From: JBBQVS01 sp964250805
GTDB taxonomy: Bacteria; Chloroflexota; Ktedonobacteria; Ktedonobacterales; Ktedonobacteraceae
Length of the DNA stretch: 64,000 nucleotides
Direction of reading: 5' to 3'
Assembly (NCBI GenBank): GCA_964250805.1
Contig: CAXUHG010000010.1
Coordinates: forward strand, 1 to 64,000
Part shown: in pieces, positions 17,539-27,282 of the stretch
Position numbering within the stretch: position 1 is the stretch's first letter
Layout of the letters: each line of letters begins with the position of its first letter
Made by a program: the position numbers and the translations under genes
The notes under the pieces: model-generated
What the model was told of the DNA's origin: nothing
Seen by the model: only the letters and a program-made list of their open reading frames with translations
The model's database searches: none

Positions 17539-17832
17539 GGTTTGGCCTCACTTTCACAAAAAAGAAAAACGTCACACAATATCCCTTTAGTTCACATCGC
17601 GATACCCCAGACATCACATTAAACTAGAAGGGGAGGAGAAAGATGATTCTACAAGATTTTAGAAACACCCTCTCAAGTATACACGATAAAAGGCTATATA
17701 CGTAAGTGTCAATATCTTAACATACTAGCATTTTGATAACATAATCTTAACCCGATTCGCTACTTACTGTAGTTGAGTTTACACAAATATGGTTACATAT
17801 TCAGAATTTTATATACATAATGCGGTTTTGTA

Positions 17833-18438
17833 TTAAATAGACGCTTCCTCATGCAAACGCTTGATATCCACGCCCAGCCCTGCAATCATGAAATACACAC
17901 GCTCTGCATCTCTCGCTATGCGCTGGTTGACCCATCCTAACAAATCACGATAGGTACGGCTCAAGGGGTGCATGGGGACAATACCTAGACCAACTTCATT
18001 GCTGACAATAATAACTGTTTTTGAAGGTGCGAGTGCGGAAATAGTGAAGAGTAGAGCTTCGATATCTGCAAGAACGCCATCGTGATAAGTGTACTGCTGC
18101 TGCACGTTGTCTTCCTCCACGAAGCTACTATGTTGTGCCATCCAGTTCGAGAGCCAGAGCGTCATGCAATCGAGCAGAATTACATCAGCCTGCTCACCCG
18201 CTTTTTGCACTGCCGCTACAAGGTCGAGAGGCTCCTCAATTGTTGTCCATGTAGGGAGGCGCGAAGCTTGGTGACGCACAATGCGGTCGCGCATATCTTC
18301 ATCGCTTGCGGTTGCGGTAGCGATAAAGGCAACTTGTTTGCTACTTGTCGTGGCAAGGCGTTCGGCAAAAGTACTTTTGCCGCTTCTTGCACCACCAAGG
18401 ATGAGGATGAGGCGCGGCGATGAGTGGATTTGAGTCAT
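17833..18438 (-). CDS. cobU: Adenosylcobinamide kinase / adenosylcobinamide-phosphate guanylyltransferase
   Basis: CobU/CobP phosphorylates adenosylcobinamide and transfers GMP to it in the nucleotide-loop assembly of cobalamin. It has 201 residues, typical. The P-loop GGARSGKS is at 15-22. FIATATASDEDMRDRI carries the region of the guanylylated residue, followed by HQASRLPTWTTIEEP (the RP.W.T.EEP family motif), LLDCMTLWLSNW and VSNEVGLGIVP. It is not adjacent to other cob genes in the window, but together with the riboswitch-controlled btuF it fits corrinoid salvage. It ends near the AT-rich 17539-17832 gap. Confidence 0.93.
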   Translation of the reverse strand: MTQIHSSPRLILILGGARSGKSTFAERLATTSSKQVAFIATATASDEDMRDRIVRHQASRLPTWTTIEEPLDLVAAVQKAGEQADVILLDCMTLWLSNWMAQHSSFVEEDNVQQQYTYHDGVLADIEALLFTISALAPSKTVIIVSNEVGLGIVPMHPLSRTYRDLLGWVNQRIARDAERVYFMIAGLGVDIKRLHEEASI

Positions 18439-18453
18439 AAAATAGTTCCTATT

Positions 18454-18514
18454 ACATCATCAATTTCTATTCACAAGCCACCTAAGGCGGCTTGTGAATA
18501 GAAATTGATGATGT
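18454..18514. terminator. 26-bp perfect inverted repeat between the glycosyltransferase and cobU genes
   Basis: Arms 18454-18479 and 18489-18514 flank a 9-nt loop. It lies 8 nt after the stop of the minus-strand glycosyltransferase gene and just upstream of cobU, where it would insulate cobU from upstream transcription. Confidence 0.75.
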
Positions 18515-18522
18515 TACAGAGG

Positions 18523-19917
18523 TTATAGCAGGTTGCGCGATTCCTCTAACACGGGAATGCGCTCTGTTGCTTGTGGTTGCACTGTCTCGTAAGAGGTGTA
18601 CGAAGGTAGTTCAATGCCTTGCTTGCGTGCCAGGAACTCTAGTTTGCTGACAAGGTTCTCGATTACCTGGCTCCATAAGAACTGCTTCGCGGTTTGCATA
18701 CCGGCATGGCGAATGCGCTTTTGTTCTTCGGGATGACGTTGCAGATAGAGCAGATAGCCTACAATCTCATCAGGGTCCTCAGTCTCTATCACAAGGGCAT
18801 TTTCGAGCGATATAGCATAGTCCTCACCTGTACTACCAGTGACGGCGAGGCCACGCGCCGCCATCACTTCGAGCGCGACGAGGCCGAATGGCTCGTGACC
18901 GCTATTGGCAAGCGTTGCATCGGCGGCGGCATACGTTGTGCGTACAAATTCTTCGGGTAAGAAGAAGCGCAGATTGTAAATGTCGGACGTGCCCGCGTTC
19001 TCGATGGCCTCGAAACACTCCTGCAAATTGGGACGCTTCGCCACCACATCCTGAATGCTCAAGCCAAGCTGGTAGGCACGATGAAGCACCTCGGCACCAT
19101 GCGGCTCGATGCCACCACGTACAAATAGCGTCACAGGATGACCGCTGTTCTTGAGACGCGCAACAGCTTCGATTGCCATCAGCCAGCGTTTATCGGGGTC
19201 GAAGCGCCCAATCTTGAACAGGAAGAGCCGCTTTGGGTCGCCCCGTTGCGCGATGCTGCGTAAGCGTTCCACATCGGAATGCTCGACTGATGTCAAGTGA
19301 CGTAAGGGAATACCGTTGGGGATGACGAGTGGATTGACGCCCAGGTCCCACATCTTATGCTTCATATATTTGCTCACAGTACAGAGCGTTGTGACATAAT
19401 TGAGGCGGCCCCAGTTGATACGATACAGCGACATGAGGCTATTCAAATTCCAAAGCAGAAGAGCTTTTTGACGCACACCATACCAGTGCAAGAGATCAGA
19501 GATACGGCACATCACCTCGGCGGTATGCCAATCCTCGCCCATAATCACGACTGTCTTGCCCTCAGCCACCGCCGGACGCATTATTTCATAATAGATATAG
19601 TAGGGAATGCTGTCATTGAAATCAGTGAGTTTAGCTTCTTCGCCATCATATACGCCATTGGGATAATATTTACTGAGCCACTGCCCCCAGCGCTGGAGCG
19701 TCAAGCGTCCATCCACGCGCAATTCGGTTGCAGGTTTATAAGGGTCGCCAATAAAGACAAGCTGCGTTTTGTAGCCCTGTATTGCTAGAGCTTCGCTAAG
19801 TTCGGTAACGCGCGTGCCCAGTCCACCAGCAGTAGAGTAGACATCAGGACCTTCAAAACACAACAGCACAAACTGTGTGTTCTCCGGCGTTATCGCTCCG
19901 TTTAGTGTCATTGTCAT
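18523..19917 (-). CDS. GT-B glycosyltransferase, glycogen-synthase-like / GT4 family
   Basis: A 464-residue GT-B fold enzyme. The N terminus (LLCFEGPDVYSTAGGLGTRV) matches the glucan-synthase-type start with the nucleotide-sugar-contacting GGL loop. The C-terminal half has KIGRFDPDKR and, further on, SGHEPFGLVALEVMA, the E-x7-E-like donor site of retaining GT4/GT5 enzymes. It therefore transfers sugar from a nucleotide-sugar with retention; the acceptor is not evident. No other glycogen or envelope genes are adjacent. The start is ATG 19917 or 19911. A long palindrome upstream belongs to the preceding sedolisin gene. Confidence 0.8.
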   Translation of the reverse strand: MTMTLNGAITPENTQFVLLCFEGPDVYSTAGGLGTRVTELSEALAIQGYKTQLVFIGDPYKPATELRVDGRLTLQRWGQWLSKYYPNGVYDGEEAKLTDFNDSIPYYIYYEIMRPAVAEGKTVVIMGEDWHTAEVMCRISDLLHWYGVRQKALLLWNLNSLMSLYRINWGRLNYVTTLCTVSKYMKHKMWDLGVNPLVIPNGIPLRHLTSVEHSDVERLRSIAQRGDPKRLFLFKIGRFDPDKRWLMAIEAVARLKNSGHPVTLFVRGGIEPHGAEVLHRAYQLGLSIQDVVAKRPNLQECFEAIENAGTSDIYNLRFFLPEEFVRTTYAAADATLANSGHEPFGLVALEVMAARGLAVTGSTGEDYAISLENALVIETEDPDEIVGYLLYLQRHPEEQKRIRHAGMQTAKQFLWSQVIENLVSKLEFLARKQGIELPSYTSYETVQPQATERIPVLEESRNLL

Positions 19918-20038
19918 GGTATATCATCCTTGTGTATTCTTTGTTGATAGCCTTGCTTTGTTTACGTATCTTATGCCGCTATCGCATACATCCTTCATAC
20001 AGTATAGCATGCGATTTAATTATCGAGAAAAGCAGAAT

Positions 20039-20110
20039 AAACAGTTTGTACACAGCAAACGGCATGCTAGACGTGCGTCTAGCATGCCGTTTGCTGTGTA
20101 CAAACTGTTT
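20039..20110. terminator. 35-bp perfect inverted repeat, 2-nt loop
   Basis: Arms 20039-20073 and 20076-20110 are exact reverse complements separated by TG. It lies 5 nt after the stop of the minus-strand sedolisin gene and upstream of the glycosyltransferase gene. Confidence 0.75.
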
Positions 20111-20115
20111 GATTT

Positions 20116-22449
20116 CTAACTGGCGGTGATGGCAACATCATCGATGTAAAAATCGGTTGTCTGATCTGCCGAGTTATTCGTACCACGGAAGGTTAGCACG
20201 ACAGGCTTACCCTTGAACGATGCAACAGCACTTGTTATATCTATGGTCATCTGCGTCCAACCATTTGTAACATCTGTATTACAATCCTGTTGCAGAGTGT
20301 GCGATCCACCACCCTTCGTGTTTGCCAACCTGACAGTAAAGTAATCTTGGCACTGTGTGGATGTTTTACTTGTATCGGAGTCATACCAGTAGGTAAGAGT
20401 AAGCGTGTTATAGGTGCCAGCAGCAGGCGCAGAAAAGGTCTGAGAGATGCGATCATCGCAACCTGTATAGCCACATAGATAGACCGAGTTTTGTCCTGTA
20501 TGCGGATTGGTAGAGTCAACCAACTCGCTATTCTGCCCCGATTGCTCAGTCCATGATGTTGAACCGTTTTCAAAGCCACCATTATCAATCAGTGAGGGGG
20601 TACCAATAGGCGTAGGCGACGGACTGGGGGTGCTCGTTGGCGTTGCAGTCGGCGCGGTAGTTGGGGTGGCAGTTGGAGCAGTTGTTGGCGTTGGTGTTGG
20701 AACAACTTGAGCGGGCACCACAAGATCGCGTGCGATATTGTAAAGGTCTGGTGAACCTATACCACTTGCGAAATCATAGCCTGTTGTTGCCGGATAGTAC
20801 AGGTTTTTCCCACTCGTTACATCGTGAAATGGAGGATACTGTTGTGATGTATTGAAGAGGTGATATAACGCAGGGTTAGAATGCCCAATTACGCTCGTAT
20901 TGTTTGCTAGTAGATACTGATTGACCAGAATCAGCCCACTGGCCCACAAGGGAGCAGCTCCACTCGTACCACCCATAGTCAACCAACCGGTCACAGGACA
21001 ACCCGCATTGACTACGGTACAGAAAATACTATACCCCGGCTTTGAGTCTCCTGCCGCCGTAACATCCGGTACCTCACGATATCCGTTGCTATACTGATTT
21101 TGCACTCCTGGACCACTCTGCCATGAAGGGATTTTGAATAGAGTGCTAAGGCCACCGCCACTACCCGCACCCTTTGGACCGTGCAGTATTTGAGTTGGGT
21201 CTGACCAAGAGGACTCACTGACATATGTTCCGTTGTTCTCCTGTAGCGTTGTAGCACCTACACCGGTGACATAAGGGTCGTCGGCTGGCGAGTCAACGTT
21301 CAGATTGGTATCCGCGCAATCGTAGGCACCAGAGTCACCCGATGCTGCGATAAATGATATGCCTTGAGCAGCACCTTGCTTGAAGATGTTATCCATCGTT
21401 TGTAATTCAGGGTTGCCTGTAGTATTTTCGCAAATACCCCAACTGATTGAGGCAATCTGCACTTTGTTATCAGTGACGATTTTATTATAGGTGTCGTTGA
21501 TACCAGGAGTTGTATTGGGACCTTCGTAGATAATTTGTTTCGCATGCGGTGCCACCGCTCCTGCAACCTCTATATCAAGCTCGGCTTCTACCGCTCCTTG
21601 ACCTGCATTTCCACTAAAACCATCAACAAGTACATTTGATATAGATGGCGGCGTAATACCGTAGTTCTGAAAATATTGGTTTACGTCGCTTGCCTGATAG
21701 CCGTCGAGTTCAAAGATACCAATCGTTTGATTATCGCCAAGAATGCCATTTGCCTGTAATGGTGCCATGTCATATGCGTTCAAAAAATCTGATGGCATAA
21801 AGCCGCCAACCGGTCCTGATTGTACAGAATGGCTGTGTTGTACATGCGTTAACGCATGTGAATAGAGTGGTTGATCTGGTGTGCTATTGTCGAGACCGTC
21901 AATGGAGGAGATGAGCGATCCAACGGATTTGGGTACGCTAGGGGGGGTATTGTTCGCGTGAAATACTTTATTTCCCAGCTTATAGTTTTTGATTTGCGTC
22001 CGAAAGCTATTTTGTACCTGCCCAACGGAAGCGGTAGCATCAATAAGAAGATTGTTGGGGGCCACATTAGTAACAGTAAAGCCTTGACCTTGCAAATACG
22101 TCACAACCTGCTGCACCTGATCAGAGGTTGGAGAAAACATTTGGGTGAATTGATCAGGCGTCACATAGTGATGATAGTAAGGCGATTGGGGGTCATAGAG
22201 GGCATTCAGAAATCCATCGATATCGGTCCCACCGCGCAGGTTCAGTCCAATCGTGAGCTGCATTAGTTGAGTGGGATCAGTACTGTTGAGCATTTGAGCA
22301 TGTTTTGTTAATGGTGCCACTTGTGTACTCAGAGTAACACGTCCTGTGCTTGCCTGTGCCATGCTTGCAGAAATGGCGACCATGCTCGTTCCCACCACTA
22401 CCAGCGCGGCTACAACTACCAAAAGAGTTTGTACAATGTTCCGCTTCAT
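20116..22449 (-). CDS. Secreted S53 sedolisin (pro-kumamolisin) protease with C-terminal beta-sandwich domain
   Basis: An acid-active serine-carboxyl peptidase of 777 residues. It has a signal peptide (1-33), a pro-kumamolisin activation domain (about 40-190), and a catalytic domain (about 210-590) with E288 and D292 in VEAELDIEVAG, oxyanion D372 in SGDSG and the nucleophile S496 in GGTSGAAP. A TPTPTTAPTATPT linker (about 595-625) follows, then a C-terminal domain (about 630-777, NGGFENGSTSWTEQSG…) resembling a carbohydrate-binding or PPC-like beta-sandwich with paired cysteines. S53 enzymes autoactivate at low pH outside the cell. The start is ATG 22449. It is monocistronic. Confidence 0.9.
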   Translation of the reverse strand: MKRNIVQTLLVVVAALVVVGTSMVAISASMAQASTGRVTLSTQVAPLTKHAQMLNSTDPTQLMQLTIGLNLRGGTDIDGFLNALYDPQSPYYHHYVTPDQFTQMFSPTSDQVQQVVTYLQGQGFTVTNVAPNNLLIDATASVGQVQNSFRTQIKNYKLGNKVFHANNTPPSVPKSVGSLISSIDGLDNSTPDQPLYSHALTHVQHSHSVQSGPVGGFMPSDFLNAYDMAPLQANGILGDNQTIGIFELDGYQASDVNQYFQNYGITPPSISNVLVDGFSGNAGQGAVEAELDIEVAGAVAPHAKQIIYEGPNTTPGINDTYNKIVTDNKVQIASISWGICENTTGNPELQTMDNIFKQGAAQGISFIAASGDSGAYDCADTNLNVDSPADDPYVTGVGATTLQENNGTYVSESSWSDPTQILHGPKGAGSGGGLSTLFKIPSWQSGPGVQNQYSNGYREVPDVTAAGDSKPGYSIFCTVVNAGCPVTGWLTMGGTSGAAPLWASGLILVNQYLLANNTSVIGHSNPALYHLFNTSQQYPPFHDVTSGKNLYYPATTGYDFASGIGSPDLYNIARDLVVPAQVVPTPTPTTAPTATPTTAPTATPTSTPSPSPTPIGTPSLIDNGGFENGSTSWTEQSGQNSELVDSTNPHTGQNSVYLCGYTGCDDRISQTFSAPAAGTYNTLTLTYWYDSDTSKTSTQCQDYFTVRLANTKGGGSHTLQQDCNTDVTNGWTQMTIDITSAVASFKGKPVVLTFRGTNNSADQTTDFYIDDVAITAS

Positions 22450-22631
22450 ATCCTACACCTTCCCCAGACAGGCGACACATTCCCACCAACGTGCCGTGTC
22501 TTGTCTACATATATTGTGACTACAATACGTAGCCATCATAGAGCAAGAGATGCTCTATGAGTACCCATATTGAAAAAACGAAATACTTCTCTATTATCTA
22601 CAAACTAATCAGAGAACAGGACTTTTGGGTA

Positions 22632-22689
22632 TAGGGTAATAAAACTACGTCCTTGGTGTAACCATCAGGGACGTAGTTTTATTACCCTA
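22632..22689. terminator. 21-bp inverted repeat after the PASTA kinase gene
   Basis: Arms 22632-22652 and 22669-22689 enclose a smaller TGGT/ACCA hairpin. It lies 15 nt past the end of the minus-strand kinase gene and upstream of the sedolisin gene. Confidence 0.75.
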
Positions 22690-22704
22690 ATATATTTATA
22701 TATG

Positions 22705-24783
22705 TCAATGTATCGGTGTTGTAGCAGGCGTCACCGCTGGTGTTGGTGACATTCCGGGCGTCGGCGATGGTGGTACTGTCGTCGGGCTAGGTGTCGGCGA
22801 TGGTACCGCCTTTGTTGGACTCGGAGTTGGCTTTGGTGGTGCCGATGTTGGTGTAATACCCACCGTCGGTGTAGTGCCTACCGTTGGCTGGGTCACAGGA
22901 GTGCCAACGTTATCACATATAGCAATTCCGCAATTGTATACTAAGATGGATATCGACGTGCTGGTCGGAACATTTTCGCCAGCGGCAGGATCGGTTCCCT
23001 TTACGACCGTTTTGGTTGTTCCATCAGGGTAAGGACCAGCGTTCACAAGTACATAGGTGGTAAATCCAGCAGCCTTCAGCGTAGCTTCGGCATCCGTATA
23101 AGAAAGAGTCGCTACAATCGGTACTTTTGCTGTCGGTGTAGTAGTAACTCCTGGTTTCATATTCACATAGATTGTATCTCCAAGAGGAGCATTACTACCA
23201 GCTCTGGGACTTTGAGAGGCAACAAAACCTGCATTACTGCTTGAATTATTATGTATTTTGAATCCGTACTGTTTTGCGATTTGTTCAGCATTTGCTAACG
23301 TTTGATTCACAAGATTGGGGACAAGGCTTCCCCTGACAGTAGGTGTTTTGCTGTTCAGATCAGTAGCGCCATGAAAAATTCCTAGTTGATTGGCAAGAAA
23401 GATGCTGAAACCGAGTAACAATAATGTCGCCAGGACGATGAGTGCTGTGATGAAACCCGCGAAACGCGTCTCTTTACGTGCTGGCGGTGCAATCGCTCCA
23501 CGCTGAAATGGACGAGTCGAGCCTGAGTCCGCGGGCGGCGCATAATATGCCTGAGCCTGGTTGTTCATGCCCTGCATCGAGGTTGGCTGTTCGCTGAAAT
23601 CTTGCATGGCAGTAGGCTGATCAAAGGTGGGAAGCGAAGTTTCGCGTCCTTTACCTACGATAAACGTCTGCTGGTCGGGAGTAGGAACGGCATTCGCCAA
23701 TCCGTCGTTACTCAGCACAGTTGTGCTGTTAGCAACATCTTGCTGTACCAGTGGACCATTAACAGGTGCGTAAGAGGCCGCTGCACCATTATTGGATGAT
23801 GAGACGCCCTGTAAAGATTTGGCAGGAGTAGCCGGTTCATTACTCACACGTACACCACTACCCGATGGACGCTGTGGCACAGTGTTGAAGGCGGAGGCAC
23901 TAGCGGCGGTCTTCAAGCCACCTGAACTTAGTTTGCTAGGTAGATTTTCGCCCATCTCGTCTTCGCCCAGGACTTCAAGGGCACGTGCGAGCATACCACC
24001 ATCTCGATAGCGCATCTCTGGTACTTTTTCCAGGCAACGCAAAATAATATCTTCGAGTACCTGCGGAATGTTCGGGTTATATTGCGTCGGAGCGATTGGC
24101 GCATCCTGGATATGTTGCATGGCAACGGCAACAGGCGTATCACCATCGAACGGTGTACGCCCCGTCAACATCTCGTACATCACAATGCCAAGGGCATAGA
24201 CATCGGCGGCGGGGTTAACTATTTCGCCCTGTGCCTGTTCTGGAGCGTAGTATTGCACTGTACCAAGCGTCATACCGGTTGTGGTAAGCCGTTCAGCATT
24301 GATGTCTTTGTAGACGCTGGCGATACCGAAGTCGGTAAGCTTGATCGAGCCGTCGCGTCCGACAAGAACGTTCTGCGGCTTTACATCGCGGTGAACGATA
24401 CCGCGTCGATGCGCGGCACTCAAGCCCAGCGCGACATCATGAGCGATAATAATGGCGCGGTCAATCGCGAGAACGCCACGTGAGCGCAAGTAACGACGCA
24501 GGTCGGCACCCTCGATGAGTTCCATGACAATATAATAACTGCCATCGCTCTGCCCATAGTCATAGACCTGCACAATATTGGGGTGTGTCAACGCCGAAGC
24601 CGCCTTCGCCTCACGTTGAAAGCGAGTGACAAACTTGGGATCGGTGCTGTACACTTCGCGCAACACTTTGACGGCGACAGTACGCTCCATCCGTGTGTCG
24701 TGCCCACGGTAAATCGTCGCCATACCCCCACGCCCAATGGGGTCTTGTAATTGATATCGCTCACCCAAAACTTCGTTCTGCAT
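22705..24783 (-). CDS. Membrane Ser/Thr protein kinase with two PASTA domains
   Basis: A PknB/StkP-type receptor kinase of about 692 residues. The cytoplasmic Hanks kinase domain (about 10-275) has the G-loop IGRGGMATIY, catalytic K39, HRDVKPQN (HRD 131-133) and DFG 151-153. A long disordered linker is followed by one membrane helix (about 441-465) and two PASTA domains outside the membrane (about 488-545 and 550-615). The C-terminal tail is Pro/Thr-rich. PASTA domains bind muropeptides or peptidoglycan in relatives and couple growth to phosphorylation. I prefer ATG 24783 (GGAG 4 nt upstream); ATG 24813 would add ten residues. It is a single gene. Confidence 0.9.
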   Translation of the reverse strand: MQNEVLGERYQLQDPIGRGGMATIYRGHDTRMERTVAVKVLREVYSTDPKFVTRFQREAKAASALTHPNIVQVYDYGQSDGSYYIVMELIEGADLRRYLRSRGVLAIDRAIIIAHDVALGLSAAHRRGIVHRDVKPQNVLVGRDGSIKLTDFGIASVYKDINAERLTTTGMTLGTVQYYAPEQAQGEIVNPAADVYALGIVMYEMLTGRTPFDGDTPVAVAMQHIQDAPIAPTQYNPNIPQVLEDIILRCLEKVPEMRYRDGGMLARALEVLGEDEMGENLPSKLSSGGLKTAASASAFNTVPQRPSGSGVRVSNEPATPAKSLQGVSSSNNGAAASYAPVNGPLVQQDVANSTTVLSNDGLANAVPTPDQQTFIVGKGRETSLPTFDQPTAMQDFSEQPTSMQGMNNQAQAYYAPPADSGSTRPFQRGAIAPPARKETRFAGFITALIVLATLLLLGFSIFLANQLGIFHGATDLNSKTPTVRGSLVPNLVNQTLANAEQIAKQYGFKIHNNSSSNAGFVASQSPRAGSNAPLGDTIYVNMKPGVTTTPTAKVPIVATLSYTDAEATLKAAGFTTYVLVNAGPYPDGTTKTVVKGTDPAAGENVPTSTSISILVYNCGIAICDNVGTPVTQPTVGTTPTVGITPTSAPPKPTPSPTKAVPSPTPSPTTVPPSPTPGMSPTPAVTPATTPIH

Positions 24784-24980
24784 AGCTCTCCGCACTGTAC
24801 CGCTGCCCGCCATACCTTTCTCTAAAAGATATGGGACATGCTTGCTACGAACACTAAGGCGTAGTCGTCGATTACGTCCTTCCTAATAAGGAACCGCCCG
24901 TAAGTTGTGTATATATGTTTTTGCGTCCCCATTTTACTCTATCTTGCGCCATATTGGAACACCTCTACCCAAATTGGCGT

Positions 24981-25123
24981 GTAGGGGCCTGATTTATCAC
25001 GCCCTGGCAACACATAGGCAAGGTGAGGGCGTGATAAATCNNNNNNNNNNGGTTTGGGGCCTTTTTTAACCCCCCCCCCCCGGGCCTTTTTGTTTGTTTG
25101 GGGTTTAAAAATCAGGCCCCTAC
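24981..25123. repeat. MITE, GTAGGGGCCTGATTTATCAC family, with assembly gap
   Basis: The element begins GTAGGGGCCTGATTTATCAC and ends ATCAGGCCCCTAC. Ten Ns lie at 25041-25050, and the next 60 bases contain long C and T runs unlike anything else in the window, so the right half is unreliable. The last bases of the element form the selB stop codon (ATG-TAG-GGG). Confidence 0.85.
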
Positions 25124-27084
25124 ATGTTAGACGTATGCAATGGCGTTGTACCCAATGTTCGCACATCACCTGTTCGCCGCGTTATACGCAATGCATCGGT
25201 GTGTTCCAGAAGAGGTAATATGTATTTGCGTGATGCACCCAGTAGGTCACGAGCCTCAGCCACGGTGATCGTTGTATGCTCACGTAGATAGTCTGTTAAC
25301 AATAATAACGCTTGATTATACGTTTCCCGTAGGAAGAGTATTCCGTCACCTAATTTGATAAGTCGGCCTTGCTCTATCAAGGCCGCGATCACCTCTGCAC
25401 TCGCCATCGCCTCTGCATGAGTGGGCGGTGTATAGGGATTAGCAGCGAACGCTTTTAGTATATGCTCTACCTGTTGCTGTTGCGAAACAGTGAAGCGCGG
25501 CTCGAAATCTGGTAGACGTATAAGTCCACCACTACCGCCTGTTCGTGTCGTTCCTATCTCAACTACCGTTTCCAGCATCCCCTCCGCCTGTAGCACGGCG
25601 AATACGTCGTTTGCTGTCTTGAGTGAAAGTTTTAGGCGAGAACGCCACTCTTCTTTCGACAATCCGCTACGTAATGGGTAGTGTTCATGCTGCTCGTGTA
25701 CCAGACGCACCGCCTCCTCTTCAAGCAAAGCCCAGATGGAACGAGCAAACCAGAGTTCACCAACCTGTTTCACTCTTCCTTCCGATAACAACGTCTCTAG
25801 TAGCTGTAACGTCACATTCACCGACAAGTTGCTTTTTTTAGCGATATCTACCAATTCGTAGCCAATAAGTCCCTGTATTGTCTTTCCCGCTTGCTTGTTA
25901 GACATAGTTTTGAGCGGGCGTCCATCGAGGGCGGCTAGCAGCAACTCCTCTGGCGTGCCATGTGCCAGCCGTTCTAGTACTTCAATAACTTGGGGTTGCG
26001 AACGTTTGTGATAGCGCGGCGTGATGTCAATTACCTCGCCTCCGCCTATGGTTGTGCTTGGTGAGGGAATACGCAAGATAAAACGGTCTCTTCGCGCCAG
26101 CACTGCCGGTCGTTCAAGGCGTAGTTGCACCCATGCACTCTGTCCTGGCTGCAATTCGTCTATATCAAGCAGGCGCACCTTGGCGGGAATTTCTTGCGAC
26201 TCCACATAGAGATCGACAAGAGTGTTATGAGCTATTGCTCTTGGTGCGTCGGGCAAAAGGTCGATGCGTGCATCAAATAACGTCGTGGTACGTAGTTGTC
26301 CTGGCACTACCACCACGTTACCGCGCACAAGATCGGAGCGAGCGACATTGGCAAGGTTCATTGCGACGCGGCTCCCCGGCTGTGCTTGCTCAACCTGTTT
26401 CTTATGCGTTTGCAACGTGCGAATACGCGTATGCATACCCTGTGGCAATATCTCGACCTCCTGCCCAACCTTGAAGTTCCCATCTAACAACGTGCCAGTG
26501 ACAACGGTTCCGAAGCCCGCCATGCTGAACACACGATCAATCGGCAAACGGGGTCGCGCGATATTTTGCCGCTCCTGAGACACATCCAGCACACGATCAA
26601 GCTCCGCAAGCAAATTCGGTATCCCCATTTTAGTATACGCGGAGACAGGAATAATCGCCGCTTCAGCCAGCGTGGTTGGTTGAAGATGCTCCGCAATCTC
26701 TTCGCGTACAAGGTCGAGCCACTCCGCATCTACAAGATCAGCCTTGGTAAGCGCGACGACGCCACGAGGCACACGTAGCAGGTCAAGAATGGCGAGATGT
26801 TCACGCGTCTGTGGCATCACACCCTCATCGGCAGCGACTACGAGCAGAGCTGCGTCGATGCCACCCACGCCCGCTAGCATGTTCTTGATAAAGCTCTCAT
26901 GCCCCGGCACATCGACGATGCTCACCTCACGACCACTTGGCAACGTCAGCCATGCAAAGCCGAGGTCAATCGTCATGCCGCGCTCTTTTTCCTCGATCAG
27001 ACGGTCAGGATCGATGCCCGTCAACACCTTGACCAGCGTCGATTTGCCGTGATCGACATGTCCAGCGGTACCAATACAACTCAT
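25120..27084 (-). CDS. selB: Selenocysteine-specific translation elongation factor SelB
   Basis: A GTPase that delivers selenocysteinyl-tRNA to UGA codons marked by a SECIS element. It has 654 residues. G1 is GTAGHVDHGKST near the N terminus, G3 is DVPGHESF and G4 is TKAD. EF-Tu-like domains 2 and 3 follow (RVFSMAGFGTVVTGTLLDG), then C-terminal winged helices (about 380-654) that bind SECIS RNA, ending ITRRTGDVRT. The last dozen residues and the TAG stop run into the end of the MITE at 24981-25123, so the natural C terminus may have been slightly altered. selA, selD and tRNA-Sec are not in the window, and I found no selenoprotein gene here. Confidence 0.95.
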   Translation of the reverse strand: MSCIGTAGHVDHGKSTLVKVLTGIDPDRLIEEKERGMTIDLGFAWLTLPSGREVSIVDVPGHESFIKNMLAGVGGIDAALLVVAADEGVMPQTREHLAILDLLRVPRGVVALTKADLVDAEWLDLVREEIAEHLQPTTLAEAAIIPVSAYTKMGIPNLLAELDRVLDVSQERQNIARPRLPIDRVFSMAGFGTVVTGTLLDGNFKVGQEVEILPQGMHTRIRTLQTHKKQVEQAQPGSRVAMNLANVARSDLVRGNVVVVPGQLRTTTLFDARIDLLPDAPRAIAHNTLVDLYVESQEIPAKVRLLDIDELQPGQSAWVQLRLERPAVLARRDRFILRIPSPSTTIGGGEVIDITPRYHKRSQPQVIEVLERLAHGTPEELLLAALDGRPLKTMSNKQAGKTIQGLIGYELVDIAKKSNLSVNVTLQLLETLLSEGRVKQVGELWFARSIWALLEEEAVRLVHEQHEHYPLRSGLSKEEWRSRLKLSLKTANDVFAVLQAEGMLETVVEIGTTRTGGSGGLIRLPDFEPRFTVSQQQQVEHILKAFAANPYTPPTHAEAMASAEVIAALIEQGRLIKLGDGILFLRETYNQALLLLTDYLREHTTITVAEARDLLGASRKYILPLLEHTDALRITRRTGDVRTLGTTPLHTSNM

Positions 27085-27139
27085 CCGCGTGCCTTCTAGC
27101 TCATAAGAAAATATAGCATTCCACAGTATACCATGCAGC

Positions 27140-27277
27140 CAAGAAAAAGCGGTACACGCCCCCGCAAAAAAAACGCTGGTTTTGGGGGGGCAGGGAACCC
27201 ATTTATTTAATATAATAAAAATNNNNNNNNNNGCAAAACACGCTGTGTTTTGCGGGGGCGTGTACCGCTTTTTCTTG
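27140..27277. terminator. 30-bp inverted repeat split by an assembly gap
   Basis: Arms 27140-27169 and 27248-27277 are exact reverse complements. Between them lie low-quality-looking sequence and ten Ns (27223-27232), followed by GCAAAACACGCTGTGTTTTGC, which forms its own hairpin. The true loop is probably short and the gap an artefact of sequencing through the hairpin. It follows the minus-strand gene at 27283 by 5 nt. Confidence 0.65.
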
Positions 27278-27282
27278 ACTTA

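Noticed and set aside
20579..20710. Repeat tract (GTTGGCGT-type) as a tandem-repeat locus
   Set aside because: It simply encodes the Pro/Thr/Ala linker of the sedolisin and is imperfect at DNA level.
25051..25110. Poly-C/poly-T stretch as a real G-quadruplex or phase-variable tract
   Set aside because: It sits directly beside an N gap inside a MITE, and its sequence does not match the element's other half, so an assembly artefact is more likely.
25120..27084. SECIS element or selenoprotein gene near selB
   Set aside because: No frame with an internal TGA followed by a convincing SECIS stem was seen nearby; the broken frame at 50780 has a TGA but also a TAA.
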